Source: Leptasterias polaris (taxonomy: Eukaryota; Echinodermata; Asteroidea; Forcipulatida; Asteriidae). Taken from it: DNA of 64,000 nucleotides. The notes beneath the pieces are model-generated. The model did not search any database. It was not told the origin of the DNA and saw only the letters and a list, made by a program, of their open reading frames with translations. The stretch covers positions 4,340,001 to 4,404,000 of the forward strand of contig JAZGTN010000005.1 in the NCBI GenBank assembly GCA_037783415.1, read 5' to 3'. Each line of letters begins with the position of its first letter. Position 1 is the stretch's first letter. Position numbers and translations under genes: made by a program. Below, piece after piece: positions 35,179 through 45,800 of the stretch.

Positions 35179-37765
35179 ACCACTGTTTCACGTTCCCCTT
35201 GCTGAGTTCATCTTCTTGTTGCTTGATGTCCAACACTTTGCGAAGTTTATCAGCAAGAGCCAATACAAAGTCAACAACACTGTTCTTGTCCTCTGTACGA
35301 TCTGTCATGTTATTGTACACTAAGGTAAGTGGACCCCTCACCTCTCTGCCGTACAACAACTCAAATGGGCTGAACCCCAATTGTTCATGTGGTGAATCTC
35401 GATAAGCAAAACAGACATATGGAATGTAGTCGTCCCAGTCTTTGGCATCTGTATCTGCACATAAGCGACGAAGCACTGCCTTTAAGGTTCCATTAAATCG
35501 TTCAACAATGGCGTTGGTTTGCGGGTGGTAAACTGACGTGACAATGTGCTTTACATCAAGTAACCGATACACCTGATTCATCAATTCACTCATGAAATTG
35601 GTCCCTTGGTCAGTCAGGATCTCTCGCGGGATACCCACTTTACAAAAATACTCTACCATCGCTGTGGATACCGTCGTCGCCCTCATGTCAGGTATGGGAA
35701 TGGCTTCTGGGAAGCGAGTACAATGGTCAACAATGACTAACACAAATCGGTTACGTCTATTACTCAGGTTGAGTGGGCCCACAATATCCATACCAACTCT
35801 GTGGAATGGCTCACCGACTGAAGGTGTCTTTATCAGTTTAGCTCGGTCCGATGTTAATTTACGAGCTGACTTCTGACAATTTGTGCATGTCTTACACCAT
35901 CGCTTGATGTCTTTGAGGATGTTCGGCCAGTAATACAGTCTTAGGAGCTTTGCTTTAGTTTTTGCTACTCCTAGATGACCAGAGAGAGGCACTTCATGGG
36001 CGAGTCTCAGTAAATTGTTACGAAACTTCATTGGTACAACTATTTGGTGCTGTATCAGTTCTGGTCTATTGTTTGGTTGCCACTTTCTGTACAAAAGGTC
36101 ATTCTTTGTGTAGAAACAATAGTCTTTCTCTAGGATATCTGTGTGTGGAACAGCTTTAGTCCAAGCATCCTTGAGAGACAAATCAAGCTTCTGTTCAATT
36201 TTAAGTTTTTCAACATCCAGTTCAAACAGTTCATCTTGTTGCATCACTTTAGTTACATCTTTTCCTGATCTCTTATGAATTTCTTGTGTGGTAATCCATT
36301 CAGGTGCATTAGGATTCAACTTAGACGTAGAACTTGATACTGATTTTGAATCAATGACTTTGTCACTTGCTATCAATGTCGGCTTAGGCTGGAGTAAAGC
36401 TTGCTCTGTCTCAACAGATTTATCTATGTCTTTTTGGGAGCGAGCTTGGGCACGAGTGATGACAGACGCACATAAATGTTCTAAATTGTTACCCAACAGA
36501 ACATCACAAGGACAGTCCATCACTAGCACATTGGAATCAATCTGGTTTCCATCGAGCTCTATTTTCACCCTTGCAACAGGAATTTCTTCGACAACACCAT
36601 TGGCGAATCTCACTTTCTCTACATCACCTAACAGCTGCTCATCACGAACATGACTTGGATTTACAACAGTGTCTCTATACAGTAATGCCGGCTTACCATT
36701 AACAGCTCCGTTGTACATGTATTTGCGTGGATACATCGATGTGGATACATCAACAAAGTTTACTCCCTTGTTTGGGCACGATCTGGCTAAGTGTTGATCA
36801 CTACCGCACTTGTAGCATCGCTTTCTCAGAGGTGGCCTACTGGAGTACGATGATGGAACAAAGGAGGTTCTCATGTGAGTAGTACCTGTTGTGGTCGTAT
36901 TGGTTGCAGGAGGCTTCATCTGGTTATTGTCAGTTTTGCTTTCAACACAGAGGCAGTTGTGAGCTCGACTATATCTGTCTGCTGCTTTGGCCATTTCCTT
37001 CAAATTTTTGAACTCTCTTTCTCTCACCCACGTTGCAAGTTGAACATTAGCGTTACGAAGGAACTGCTCTTCAATGATGAGATCTACCAAATCTTCACGG
37101 GTTTTTATAGCTCGGGACTTGAACCATCTTTCAGTTTCCAACTCCATGCGTAGCACCCATTCTGTGTAGGATTCGGTGTCAGTCTTACGTGAAGCTCTAA
37201 ACTTCCTGCGATACTCTTCTGGCATTAGATTGTACCTGTCAAGAACAGCAGCTTTGATTTTATCATAATTTTTTGTGTCATCAGCCTTTAACCGCATTAG
37301 AGCTTCTTTTGCTTTACCAGTGAGTAACGTGTGAATGTAAACAGGCCAGTCTGCCTTAGAGATGGATTGGGTCACTGCCCATCTTTCAAACTGTTCAAGG
37401 TAAATATCAATCCTTTCACCATCTTTTAGTGGCTGCATTTTTGTGAGTAATGACTGCATAAGTCTTTTCTTTTCACTCTCACGCTTACTTGCCAAGGTTT
37501 CTTCATGTTGCTTTTGCTTTTGTTTCAAAATATCTTCTTGATTTTTCTTTTCTATCTCAAGTTTTAACTTCTCTACCTCTAACTTTTCTTTTTCAAGTTG
37601 TAACCGTTTCTCTTCAAGTTCTCTCTTTTTGGCATTTTCACCTTGATCTATGGCCTTTTGTTCCTTCATAAATTCAATGTACATTTTAGACTGTTCCAAA
37701 CTCTCAAATGATTTAAGGGAAGGATACTGATACTCCATCCTCACTTTCATCAAAACTAAGCCCAC
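35114..37765 (-). CDS. Gag-protease-integrase polyprotein of a Gmr1-like Ty3/gypsy retrotransposon, 3'-truncated
   Basis: Residues ~35-100 are a Lys/Glu coiled coil. Residues 105-265 are a SCAN-like capsid (YLEQFERWA, PEEYRRKFR). A CX2CX4HX4C zinc knuckle follows (C317, C320, H325, C330). The retropepsin-like region has D365-T366-V367 in place of the usual DTG/DSG. Integrase follows directly, with its zinc finger (H590, H597, C627, C630) and catalytic D660, D719, E755 with 35 residues between the last two. Integrase before reverse transcriptase is the hallmark of Gmr1-like elements in deuterostomes. Residue 863 is the last element residue; beyond it the frame reads into duplicated host block G, so reverse transcriptase and RNase H are missing. 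The listed 5' end uses a GTG; the first ATG is at 37750. The integrase core looks intact and the protease doubtful. Confidence 0.88.
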   Translation of the reverse strand: MGLVLMKVRMEYQYPSLKSFESLEQSKMYIEFMKEQKAIDQGENAKKRELEEKRLQLEKEKLEVEKLKLEIEKKNQEDILKQKQKQHEETLASKRESEKKRLMQSLLTKMQPLKDGERIDIYLEQFERWAVTQSISKADWPVYIHTLLTGKAKEALMRLKADDTKNYDKIKAAVLDRYNLMPEEYRRKFRASRKTDTESYTEWVLRMELETERWFKSRAIKTREDLVDLIIEEQFLRNANVQLATWVREREFKNLKEMAKAADRYSRAHNCLCVESKTDNNQMKPPATNTTTTGTTHMRTSFVPSSYSSRPPLRKRCYKCGSDQHLARSCPNKGVNFVDVSTSMYPRKYMYNGAVNGKPALLYRDTVVNPSHVRDEQLLGDVEKVRFANGVVEEIPVARVKIELDGNQIDSNVLVMDCPCDVLLGNNLEHLCASVITRAQARSQKDIDKSVETEQALLQPKPTLIASDKVIDSKSVSSSTSKLNPNAPEWITTQEIHKRSGKDVTKVMQQDELFELDVEKLKIEQKLDLSLKDAWTKAVPHTDILEKDYCFYTKNDLLYRKWQPNNRPELIQHQIVVPMKFRNNLLRLAHEVPLSGHLGVAKTKAKLLRLYYWPNILKDIKRWCKTCTNCQKSARKLTSDRAKLIKTPSVGEPFHRVGMDIVGPLNLSNRRNRFVLVIVDHCTRFPEAIPIPDMRATTVSTAMVEYFCKVGIPREILTDQGTNFMSELMNQVYRLLDVKHIVTSVYHPQTNAIVERFNGTLKAVLRRLCADTDAKDWDDYIPYVCFAYRDSPHEQLGFSPFELLYGREVRGPLTLVYNNMTDRTEDKNSVVDFVLALADKLRKVLDIKQQEDELSKGNVKQWYHNESYLCTAENHVNFFTRSS

Positions 37766-37789
37766 TTTTCAGACCTGGTTTCTTACTAA

Positions 37790-37930
37790 TTAAACAACTT
37801 CATGTTCGTACAGATCAATGATCATTTCATCCTTACTTTTACCATTAGAATCAATACCTCTAGTTGCTAACTCATCTTTTAACTCTACAACAGTCATCTT
37901 ATGAAATGGTTTTGGTTCTGCAGTAGCCAT
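37790..37930 (-). CDS. SAP-domain leader frame of the Gmr1-like Gag
   Basis: A 46-residue frame from ATG 37930 to TAA 37790-37792. Residues 12-42 fit a SAP motif: MTVVELKDELATRGID, then SNGKSKDEMIIDLYEH (pattern L..L..L..RG....G.K.......L). SAP is a short helix-loop-helix that binds DNA. It lies in the same reading frame as the large Gag-PR-IN frame, separated by only ~40 bp and two in-frame stops (TAA 37790, TGA 37769). It may thus be the original Gag N terminus cut off by mutation, or a separate small frame. No splice pair obviously removes both stops. The role in Gag, such as chromatin or nucleic-acid tethering, is inference. Confidence 0.65.
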   Translation of the reverse strand: MATAEPKPFHKMTVVELKDELATRGIDSNGKSKDEMIIDLYEHEVV

Positions 37931-38982
37931 GTTTTAGATAGTTACACTGCAGTTTCCTTGCGAAAAGCACATAGAAATCAAAACATCACTTCCTAAACTG
38001 TCAATAATTAATTAATTAAATAAGACTTATTATATTAACAGTTAAACTTATTTCTAAGCAAAAAATAATTCTTATTAACAGAACAATAAATCTATGATTC
38101 ATGAGTCCATACAAAAACTGTTCATGGTCGACTTGTGTCACACTTTGTGTGCGTGATGATCGTTAGCATGGTTTACTATAGTTCTCATGCGGTCCACAAC
38201 AGATCATTTTGTACGCAATGTTTCTTCGCGAAATAGCGCTCTATTTCAACAGTGACGTTAAATGTTCGTCCACTAATTCTTTAAACTCACAGTTTGAGAA
38301 CATTAATGTCACTGGAAAACTCGGAAAACTCATCAATCTGTCTCTTCCGTTGTCGTGTCACCCGCTGCTCCCGATGTTACGTTGTTCTGTTGTGGGGGCT
38401 CAGCCTCTTCAAACGATGTGTACAATGTGGGTTCACGTAGACAGGAAACCAGATGTCATTTGAGCGCCAGCAGAAGCTGGCCCTCTAACGACGAAGATGG
38501 TGCGTTACAGCGGCCCGTAGTGTTTGGGGCGGGCGTGGCCGTACCTTAAATTAGGTGTTGAAATGCGTTTTCAATGTACAAATGTATGTTCTTGCTTCAT
38601 TCCAACGGCAAATTCTTCATTTATTGCCAGTTTTCACTTCACAGCAGGACTTGCTCAAGTGCTCACACTTCAAGGTTGGTCGAATCCCCAGGTCGCGATC
38701 CCAGTGATTCTTATTCAAGCAACTGCCCAATCTCGTTGGTCCCTCAGTCCCGTCTCTCTCAGTGACGTCCGACGGTAGCCAACATTTTCACGGCGGGCCC
38801 AATTTACACAGCTCTCTTCATAGCGTAGCGGTGGACTGCCCGTCGCCGGCCCACAAACTCAGATTTTCGAGGTGCTCCCTCTGATCGAAATATGTCCCAA
38901 ACGGTAGTACACATCAACTTTCAGTTAAACTGAATGTTTTCTGCTATTATAGCGAATAGAATTTGCCCACCGATTTGGGAAA
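37931..38982 (-). other. Untranslated leader of the Gmr1-like element
   Basis: About 1 kb between the primer-binding site and the SAP frame with no supported coding frame on the element strand. Open frames on the opposite strand (38209-38778) have no recognisable domain. Confidence 0.55.
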
Positions 38983-38984
38983 CC

Positions 38985-39002
38985 ACCCTGCCGACTACGC
39001 CA
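38985..39002 (-). promoter_or_regulatory. tRNA primer-binding site
   Basis: On the minus strand TGGCGTAGTCGGCAGGGT starts at 39002, just inside the LTR. The leading TGG would pair with the CCA end of a tRNA that primes minus-strand DNA synthesis. Which tRNA cannot be stated without a tRNA set. Confidence 0.7.
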
Positions 39003-39187
39003 ATTATCACGATCCTCGGAGCTTACAATAATTCACGTCTTGCTCTTCTCGTTTCTGGTTCTGAATTGCCGGTTCAGTAGCTTTATTATTTAAAAGACTG
39101 GGGTTTAACAGGCAGTGGGATATTACGTAATCAGTTAATTTAAATAACAAATAAGTTCAGGGTGGGGTGTTGCTTCTGACCGTAACA
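39003..39187 (-). repeat. 5' LTR of the Gmr1-like element
   Basis: It starts TGTTACGGTCAG at 39187 and ends just before the primer-binding site at about 39003, ~185 bp. It contains AATAAA on the minus strand (39082-39087), consistent with a U3-R-U5 arrangement. The 3' partner LTR is absent, so the inner boundary rests on the primer-binding site alone. Confidence 0.65.
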
Positions 39188-39872
39188 GATGTCATGACTC
39201 ATTTTGTTTTGGCTTTTCCAAGAAAAAAACCTCCAAGCATTTAAGAACTTTGTCACTTAAATGGTTTGCATTATGATTGGAATTAAGTCACCAGGCAAGC
39301 TCAGTTGTTTAAGGTTTAAGAAGTTTGCATTTAGAGTTTAATATAAATGATTGGAATTGTTTATTCATTTTGTTTCTCAGGTATTGTTTAGACTCGCATA
39401 GGCAGGTTGATCATCACTTCTCCAAGATGCAGCAGCGCTATATCTGCAACGAGACGGCATCAACGTGATCTTCCGAGCAGGCAGCATCTCCTGCAACGTT
39501 CACCATCCCTCCTGCTGCAGCTGCGAATCCCACCTTTGCCACCAAAAAGGGGAAGGTTCATCCGAGTCTTAACTCAAGGGGTCAGAGGTCGGCAGAAAAG
39601 GGCCAGAGGTCAGCTGAGAAGCAGAGTAGACTGGTGCTACGCCCCGTAGGATAAGCCCAGGACGGCTTCATGGTTGAAGAGACAATGACCAGAAATGGCT
39701 TCTTCTGTCTTAGCAGCTAAGAGAAGGTACATAAGTTTCAATTATCTGTTGGTTGAGATTCTGTGACCATTCAAAGTAAATGATAGATTAGGGTCAAGTA
39801 GTAAAATTAACTTGATCTTCTAAAGAAATTCACATGATTTTCGGCCGTACATCTGATAACTTTCGTTGTGAT
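39188..39872 (+). repeat. Duplicated host block G, right copy
   Basis: Matches 34493-35178 from the first base after the LTR and continues past 39872 into unique DNA, whereas the left copy breaks off into the element. It contains the second copy of the candidate exon (39469-39654) with the same GQRSAEK duplication. Confidence 0.92.
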
Positions 39873-40208
39873 TATTTTGTAGAGTTTGGAAACGTAAGAC
39901 CAATCAACAAAAATTAGAAAAAATTGTTTGCGTATGAAGTAAATATTTGTCTCAAAGAAAATCCAAGCTACAAAAGTGATTGAAAACAAGCACAACATAC
40001 CTTTGGAAATGAAAACAGATAACTTCTGTACTTTAAACCCTTTGTAAAATCCTTTCAAATTACTGTATTCCGTGTTTAAAACACCAATAAGTTTATCGCC
40101 TCCCCCAAAAAGTGTTCCAGGTCGTGTTGTAAACTAGGAGTGATCCTTGGCTATATGGCAGTGTATGGTTGAATGACTTCTGACTGACACCCCTAAACAA
40201 AGATATTG

Positions 40209-40330
40209 ATTGCCAACATTATGGCAACGTTAGACTGCCAACATTATGGCTAGATAGCTAAGTTAGTAAAATACGGGCACGTAAGCCGCCTGGAGGTTGT
40301 CGGTTCAAATCCAACTCAAGTAAATTTTTC
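40209..40330 (+). repeat. tRNA-like SINE fragment
   Basis: An A-box-like TGGCTAGATAGCTAAGTTAG (40247-40266) and B-box GGTTCAAATCC (40302-40312) sit at tRNA-like spacing. Upstream, TGCCAACATTATGGC occurs twice (about 40210 and 40236). The cloverleaf does not close convincingly, so it is not called as a tRNA gene. Confidence 0.45.
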
Positions 40331-40476
40331 TTTGTTCACCCCAAGATTGTCTTCTATGACTGTTAAATTTTTCTCTAGAATTGTGAGAAACAAGAACGTC
40401 AGAGCATAAGAGGTTAAACAATTGGTTGCTTGTTTAGAAATAGACTCTTGTTTTTTAAAGAGGTCTTCCTGTCTGT

Positions 40477-41012
40477 TTGAATTTGTCTGGAATTATGCCA
40501 ACAAGAACATCAACACATAAGAAGCTTACAGAGAGGCCAACAAGGACGTCACCACGTAAGAAGCTTACAGCGAAGGGAACGTCAGAAGGTCAGCCCTTAC
40601 CAGAGAAGAAAATTGAGGATACCTCAAGGTCACCTTCAAGTCAGAAACGTCAGAAAGGTTTCATGCTCAGAGAGGACAAGGATGGTAAGGAGGCTCCCAG
40701 TTTACAAGCAGGACTCTGATTTTTTCTTTGTTTTTGGTGTTGCAAGAAAAAGGTCCCCAGTTTTATAGTTCATGTAACTCCATAAAGTTATAAAGGCATG
40801 CATGAGTTGTTTAGTTGCCTGTTGGTTCAGGTAACTCTGTGATGAATGTTTCGCAGATGGTGGATGGGAGTCCAGACACAATAGGAAATCTGATCCAGTC
40901 TTGCAGCCAGCCGCTTGTGGCTGCTATGGGCCTTTTTGATAATGTAGAGACACGGGACGGAGGCCGGTCCTCTAATAAAGAAGGATTAGGATTCACCAAA
41001 ATACAATATTAA
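40477..41012 (+). CDS. Small two-exon gene encoding a basic Ser/Thr-rich protein, function unknown
   Basis: Exon 1 (40477-40684) starts at ATG 40477 or 40495 and ends at donor GTAAGG (40685). Exon 2 (40831-41012) follows acceptor GTTGGTTCAG and ends at TAA. The splice joins G to GT to make a Gly codon, so both frames match across a 146-bp intron. This phase match is the main support. The product would be 129 (or 123) residues. The N terminus has two tandem copies of a PTRTS..KKLT unit, with TSPRKKL resembling a kinase site or nuclear-localisation patch, then PLPEKKIEDTSRSPSSQKRQ. The exon 2 part is neutral (VSQMVDGSPDTIGNLIQS, ETRDGGRSSNKEG). No domain is recognised. The real transcript may have more exons on either side. 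Confidence 0.5.
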
Positions 41013-41582
41013 GCAACAAATTCCATGAAATTACGTCTAAAATATAGAGTGATCTCCTGTACTGATTTAATCCTTCATTGCAATACAGAATAGCATTGAA
41101 TACAAAATGGCATTAACACAGTCATTTATGTAAGGGGCAAAAGGTCAGCTCAACACGAGGCTGGCTGCATACACAAGTCTACAATATATACCGATTCAAA
41201 TAGCCCTATCAAAAGATAATTGAAGACAAAGTGATACTCACAGAGAGTTCTAAAATATTATCCCTCCCCAATGAATATAATATTTGGAGCATGGCCAGAG
41301 CCATGCTCCCCACAAAATGGAGAGAAATACAGACCGAAAATCAAGTGCTCTCTCGTGCTAAAAGCTACAAATGGAAAAGAGAGTGAGCTGAAAGGTTGCG
41401 ACCCCAAAGTTTACTTTTTATAGTAAATATGTTAATCTCAAAAGTTGGAGTACATACTTGAACACTGAGGGCGCACTTGGGTTCCCTACAATAAGATCTG
41501 TGTAATTGGTCTAAGGAGGTTTCATAGCAGTTTGCAAGAGCTGCTTCTTTCTGATTTGTTTGTTTGTATACTTTCTTTACAG
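41013..41582. other. Gene-free stretch
   Basis: No gene or clear repeat is recognised. It would be an intron or 3' flank of the gene at 40477-41012. Confidence 0.4.
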
Positions 41583-41690
41583 AAATTGAGAAATTGAGAT
41601 GATCATCGGACAAGGGATCACGAAGGAGAGTGAATGCTACAAAGCTTTCATTGAGAGAGTGTATAAGATGGCTGAGCTTTATGTCAAGGT
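41583..41690 (+). CDS. Candidate internal exon with an 8-bp duplication at its start
   Basis: The acceptor CTTTCTTTACAG ends at 41582 and the donor AAG|GTGTGT starts at 41691. The body reads MIIGQGITKESECYKAF and then IERVYKMAELYVK, a helical, well-behaved sequence. The first bases are AAATTGAG AAATTGAG, an exact 8-bp tandem duplication that puts stops in all three frames if the first acceptor is used. Use of the AG within the first copy (41589-41590) would restore the frame. It ends in phase 0, matching the exon at 46436. Family unknown. Confidence 0.4.
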
Positions 41691-42650
41691 GTGTGTACAA
41701 CAGATGTTTTGGTTTCAAAGTGTATTTATATGTCAAAGAATTACTGAGGCACCTTATCAAAACCATTCCCCGGTAGCTTCCGGGACATTTCTACCCGGGG
41801 GTAAATTTTCATCCCGCTTCAAATTGTTTTGCTTTACAAATTCACTTTGGGATTGTTCAGGGACAGTTAACTGACAGCTGAGCTGTATGCTTACATTCTA
41901 TAAGATTAGATGGCAAGCACTTAGATGTTATCTACTGTTATCTACTATTTGTGCCATGATGCAGAATTGCAATAAACATTACTACTCAAACAACTGTAAA
42001 CACGATGGGATTGATGTTCCCAATAGGGGATCAATTGTACTACACGTTTTAAACACCATTCTTCCATCCAAAAAATAACATCAATGTCTTCAACAACAAA
42101 AAGACACAAATATTAACAAAAAATTAATACTGTTTTGGCAAAGGTTAATGGGCGATTGGCCTCCCCACAAAAAAGTCAAATAAATCATGGTTGAATAGAT
42201 TTCAAGCTTTGGGATTGGAAACTTCCAGAGTTTTAATATTATTTCGTTTTGACGCCAGATTATCTGATAAATTTTTTTAAATTACATAAAAATGCGCTGA
42301 AAAGGTTTTAAGAAAAATAAAAGAGCAAACGGCCCCCTAAAAGTTTACCCTAGTAACAGCGCTGACGGAAACTATAGTTTTATTCTGCCAGAAATACCAC
42401 CTACGAAATAGGTGCCCCCCCAATAAAAATTGTACTCTTTAGTTTTGTCTCTGCAATTCGCAATTCTTGTGATACTTTCTTTTTTTGTATAGGGGTGTGT
42501 AACTTAGATGAAAGAAACCTGTCCATGACCAACCAAAATGATGATTCTTCAAATAGAACGAAACGGCTTTGTTATTCAAATCAGTTTATGCCGTGTTGTT
42601 TGATCATGTGACACGAGCAGCCTGTTGAACCGCTCATAATAAACACAAAC
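41691..42650. other. Intron-like, gene-free stretch
   Basis: AT-rich with no recognised coding segment. A CCCCGGTAGCTTCCGGGACA...CCCGGGGG short inverted GC patch occurs near 41768-41802. Confidence 0.4.
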
Positions 42651-42800
42651 ATGGTTGCTGTCAACACGTCTCCGCGCTGTACTCTTCATCGAAGTTCATG
42701 TTTTCCCCCGAGACCCAAGGAAACAACTACTAGTCCGGCAGCCAAAAGGCACTTTTTACCTGAACCTTGCAGCGGAGGATATATAACAGGTTTTGACTGA
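42651..42800 (+). CDS. Possible first exon or small ORF, 49 codons, unknown
   Basis: ATG 42651 (context AAACATGG) opens a frame to TGA 42798-42800. It encodes a Pro/Cys/Arg-containing peptide (NTSPRCTLHRSSCFPPRPKE). A possible donor ACAG|GTTTTG is at 42789. Local base composition is richer in G+C than its surroundings, as in a promoter-proximal exon. No homology is recognised and it may be chance. Confidence 0.2.
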   Translation: MVAVNTSPRCTLHRSSCFPPRPKETTTSPAAKRHFLPEPCSGGYITGFD

Positions 42801-45800
42801 TTTATGTTCAGTAGACCTTGTACAAACAGAATCTGCATGATGACACCCTGTGAAGTTTGGGCAATTCGAGATATAGGCGGAATATTCCTCCAATTTTATA
42901 ATCCAGAATAGTCATGATATCAGGCTAACTATTGGTGGCGCTGTTTGCTTTTTATGTAACTTTAAAGTTAATTGAAATATTGCAAGTACAAAACATATTA
43001 TTTGCATCACTTTAAATCGTACACAAAAACATTTGTAACAAAACATTGTTTATACTTTCCAAATATGTTTTAAAACATATTTTTAAAGAAAAGAATATTT
43101 CCAAATAATTTCAAGTTGTAGAAAGAGCCTGCAGTAGCTTGACACTTATCAGACTGGTACCATTCTGGTGCAATTTGTGAAATATTTGATAGAGTCTGGG
43201 TACACGCTGATGTAAACAACGGGACACGTGGAGAGAATTAGCCACATGATTATAGCTGTCTCGCTTAACATTCGACTGTTATAGGGCGTAAGGATAAATA
43301 TTGTTTAGCAGCTATATTTTAACACGAACTTCCAAAGATATATCATTACATTCATATAACAAGTATTGTGACTTATTTACAGAGCCAGATTTTCAGCATT
43401 ATTTGCAATAAGTTTGGATTTATAAAGACCGCTTACATAAATTATCAGTAACCTGGTCTGACGTGACAAATGAAATAATTGTATTATTATAAATCACATT
43501 GAGACCTGCCGTGTATTATAAGGACTTAGAAAGGAGTTTTAGTAAATTACATTTCCATCACATATGGATCAGGACACAATTGTATCCTTACATAACCTGA
43601 TAATCTGAAACCTCCATCTTCCAGACCGGAGAGGATGTAGGGTTTTAGTTTTCGCAACAACTTAAACAGCAAGCAAAACAAACGAAGCTACAGGGACCCA
43701 GTCAGCCAAAGAAGCAACGGAGATGCTAATTATAATAAAATAATGTTGATACTGTCCCATCCATTGACACTGTATCTGTTTACTTGTAACTTGAAAATTG
43801 TTTTTGTGACAAAACAAATCCAATTTATGGCAACTGTGCTGGGCTATCTCCACTTGTGTTATTTTATAACAGGGAAGTGGTCGGGAAATAGTTAAATCGA
43901 AATTCTGTGACCCTTTTGACTGTGCGGGTCAGTAGTGATGGGGGGGGGATTCTTCAGATTCTTTGTATACGCTTCCTCATCTGTTGCATGTGGGTCGATT
44001 AAAAGAATCGGGCAAATCTCTGTACATTTTTAAAAGATGTGGGGTTGCAACAAGTGTATGGGAAATAACAGAATAAACGTGGGTGTCCGGGTATGTTTGT
44101 TTTTAGGAGTCACAAGGCGTTTATCCTTTGTTTTCTTCCAAGAAAGGTAGATCCAAAAATATTTCTGAAAGTCTGTGGTCGCTCTGAATAAGAGGCAATA
44201 ATTTGTTGATTACCTGTGATATAACCTATTGTCCGGTTTTAGGTTGTCGTGAACACGAGAGGTGTTTTTGAGTTTTGTTTTACTTCTGGTTTCATACGAT
44301 GTGATCTGCGTGTTCATTGCTTTTAAACAACATTGATTTTCATTCTCCCTCAAATAATTCATATGAATTACAAAAGTCATGAGGATTTGATTGTCTTACT
44401 TTGAAAAGTCCAAAAACGGTTAAACGCCTGTTACTCATGAACACAAACATACCCATTGATATATCTTTATTTCCTATAGGCCTACACTACTGTCATAACC
44501 CTACATCTTTTTAAGATGTACAAAGAGATATGCCTGAATCTTTATATCGACCAATATGCAACTGATGAGGAAGCAAACATGACTTCCGAAAGCTCTCTAT
44601 TGCTACCCAATGGATATGAACAATTATTCTTAATCTCGAACGTCCCCCTCCCCCAGTTCACTACCGACCCACACGGCCTAAAAACGTCACAACATTTTTG
44701 TTGAACAATTTTCTCACCACATCCCCTATATCATAACATTATTATTATTATATTATTATTGAATTGTCACAAAATACAATTTTCAAATAACAACAGGTCA
44801 TCAGATACAGCGTCACTGGATGGAATAGCACCAAAATGTAGGTCATTATTAGATTCAACATTATAGGATTTGTCGAGAATGAAGAGGCTTTTCATTTCTT
44901 GGGGCTGGACTCCCAATCCCCCACTTTCTCTCAAAATGCAACTCTATCTCCACAGAAATCAATGTAGAAGAGGGTACATGTACATATTTTTACTTCAGGG
45001 TTTCTTTAGTCGTACAAATACGCAGGTTGGATTTGAAGAATACTATACCTTGGCCACGCCCCTTGATGGATCGTACCCCACCCATCATCCATCATCCTTA
45101 AATACATTAATGTATGAATCTCTTTCAAAGATTTATTACAAGAAACTCTATCATAAATAAATGTACTTAGTTTTCTAATATCATGTGTGTTTGGATACAG
45201 TTACCGCCTCCTCCCACTAGCCACGCCCCTTCAGCACCCTACACCCTCTTTCGCCCAATTTTTTTAATTTTTTTTTTTACATACTACTTCTTGGTAAGCT
45301 AATTGTATGTTTGTAGTGCCATTTTGGGGGTTACACGCTTGTATTGGTTGTGTTTACACCATAGGTATTGATAAATATCGATAAAAACATTAAATAATCG
45401 ATATAAAAAATTGCCCAACCCTGAGGAGGGGTCATCACTCAGATTCTTAAACAGTATGACCTTCTTGTGTGGAATCTGCAAAAAAACATTATATATCCAA
45501 CAAAACATGGTTCACCCCTTTGGCTGCCGGACTATACTACAAAAGTGTGATCTAGTTTGATAGTGATAATAGTGATTTTTGCAAGGGGCGTCAGATAGCT
45601 TCTGAAAAGGGAGGGTGACATGCGATTGCAAATCTTGGAAATTAATCTTTGAGTCTGCACCTCCATTCCCTGTAGAGTAACACTAACAGTGGCTCGTTGG
45701 GGTTCAAAGCTATTTTGGGGATCTCTCAGGGGTTCTTCGGTTTGGTCTGCTACCCGGACTATGGGGACCAAGGGGGGGGGGGTAACATTTTATCAAAAAC

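Larger units (their letters stand above)
35179..39187 (-). mobile_element. Gmr1-like LTR retrotransposon, 5' part only
   Basis: Read on the minus strand: 5' LTR (39187-39003), primer-binding site, ~1-kb leader, SAP-domain frame (37930-37790), then Gag-PR-IN (37750-35179). The element ends abruptly in the integrase C-terminal region (K-Q-W-Y). It is flanked on both sides by copies of the same 686-bp host block: the right junction is a clean LTR end, the left junction a broken internal site with short overlap (GTGATA). No 3' LTR, polypurine tract or target duplication is available. Confidence 0.85.

Noticed and set aside
38209..38778. Plus-strand open frames in the retrotransposon leader
   Set aside because: They lie antisense to the element, have no recognisable domain and differ in frame without splice sites.
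34493..39872. The two 686-bp blocks as LTRs of the retrotransposon
   Set aside because: A primer-binding site and a TGTTACGG end define a ~185-bp LTR inside the right block junction, and the left block follows a broken integrase, not a polypurine tract.
40247..40330. Functional tRNA gene
   Set aside because: The B box is good but the anticodon stem has mismatches in every register tried.
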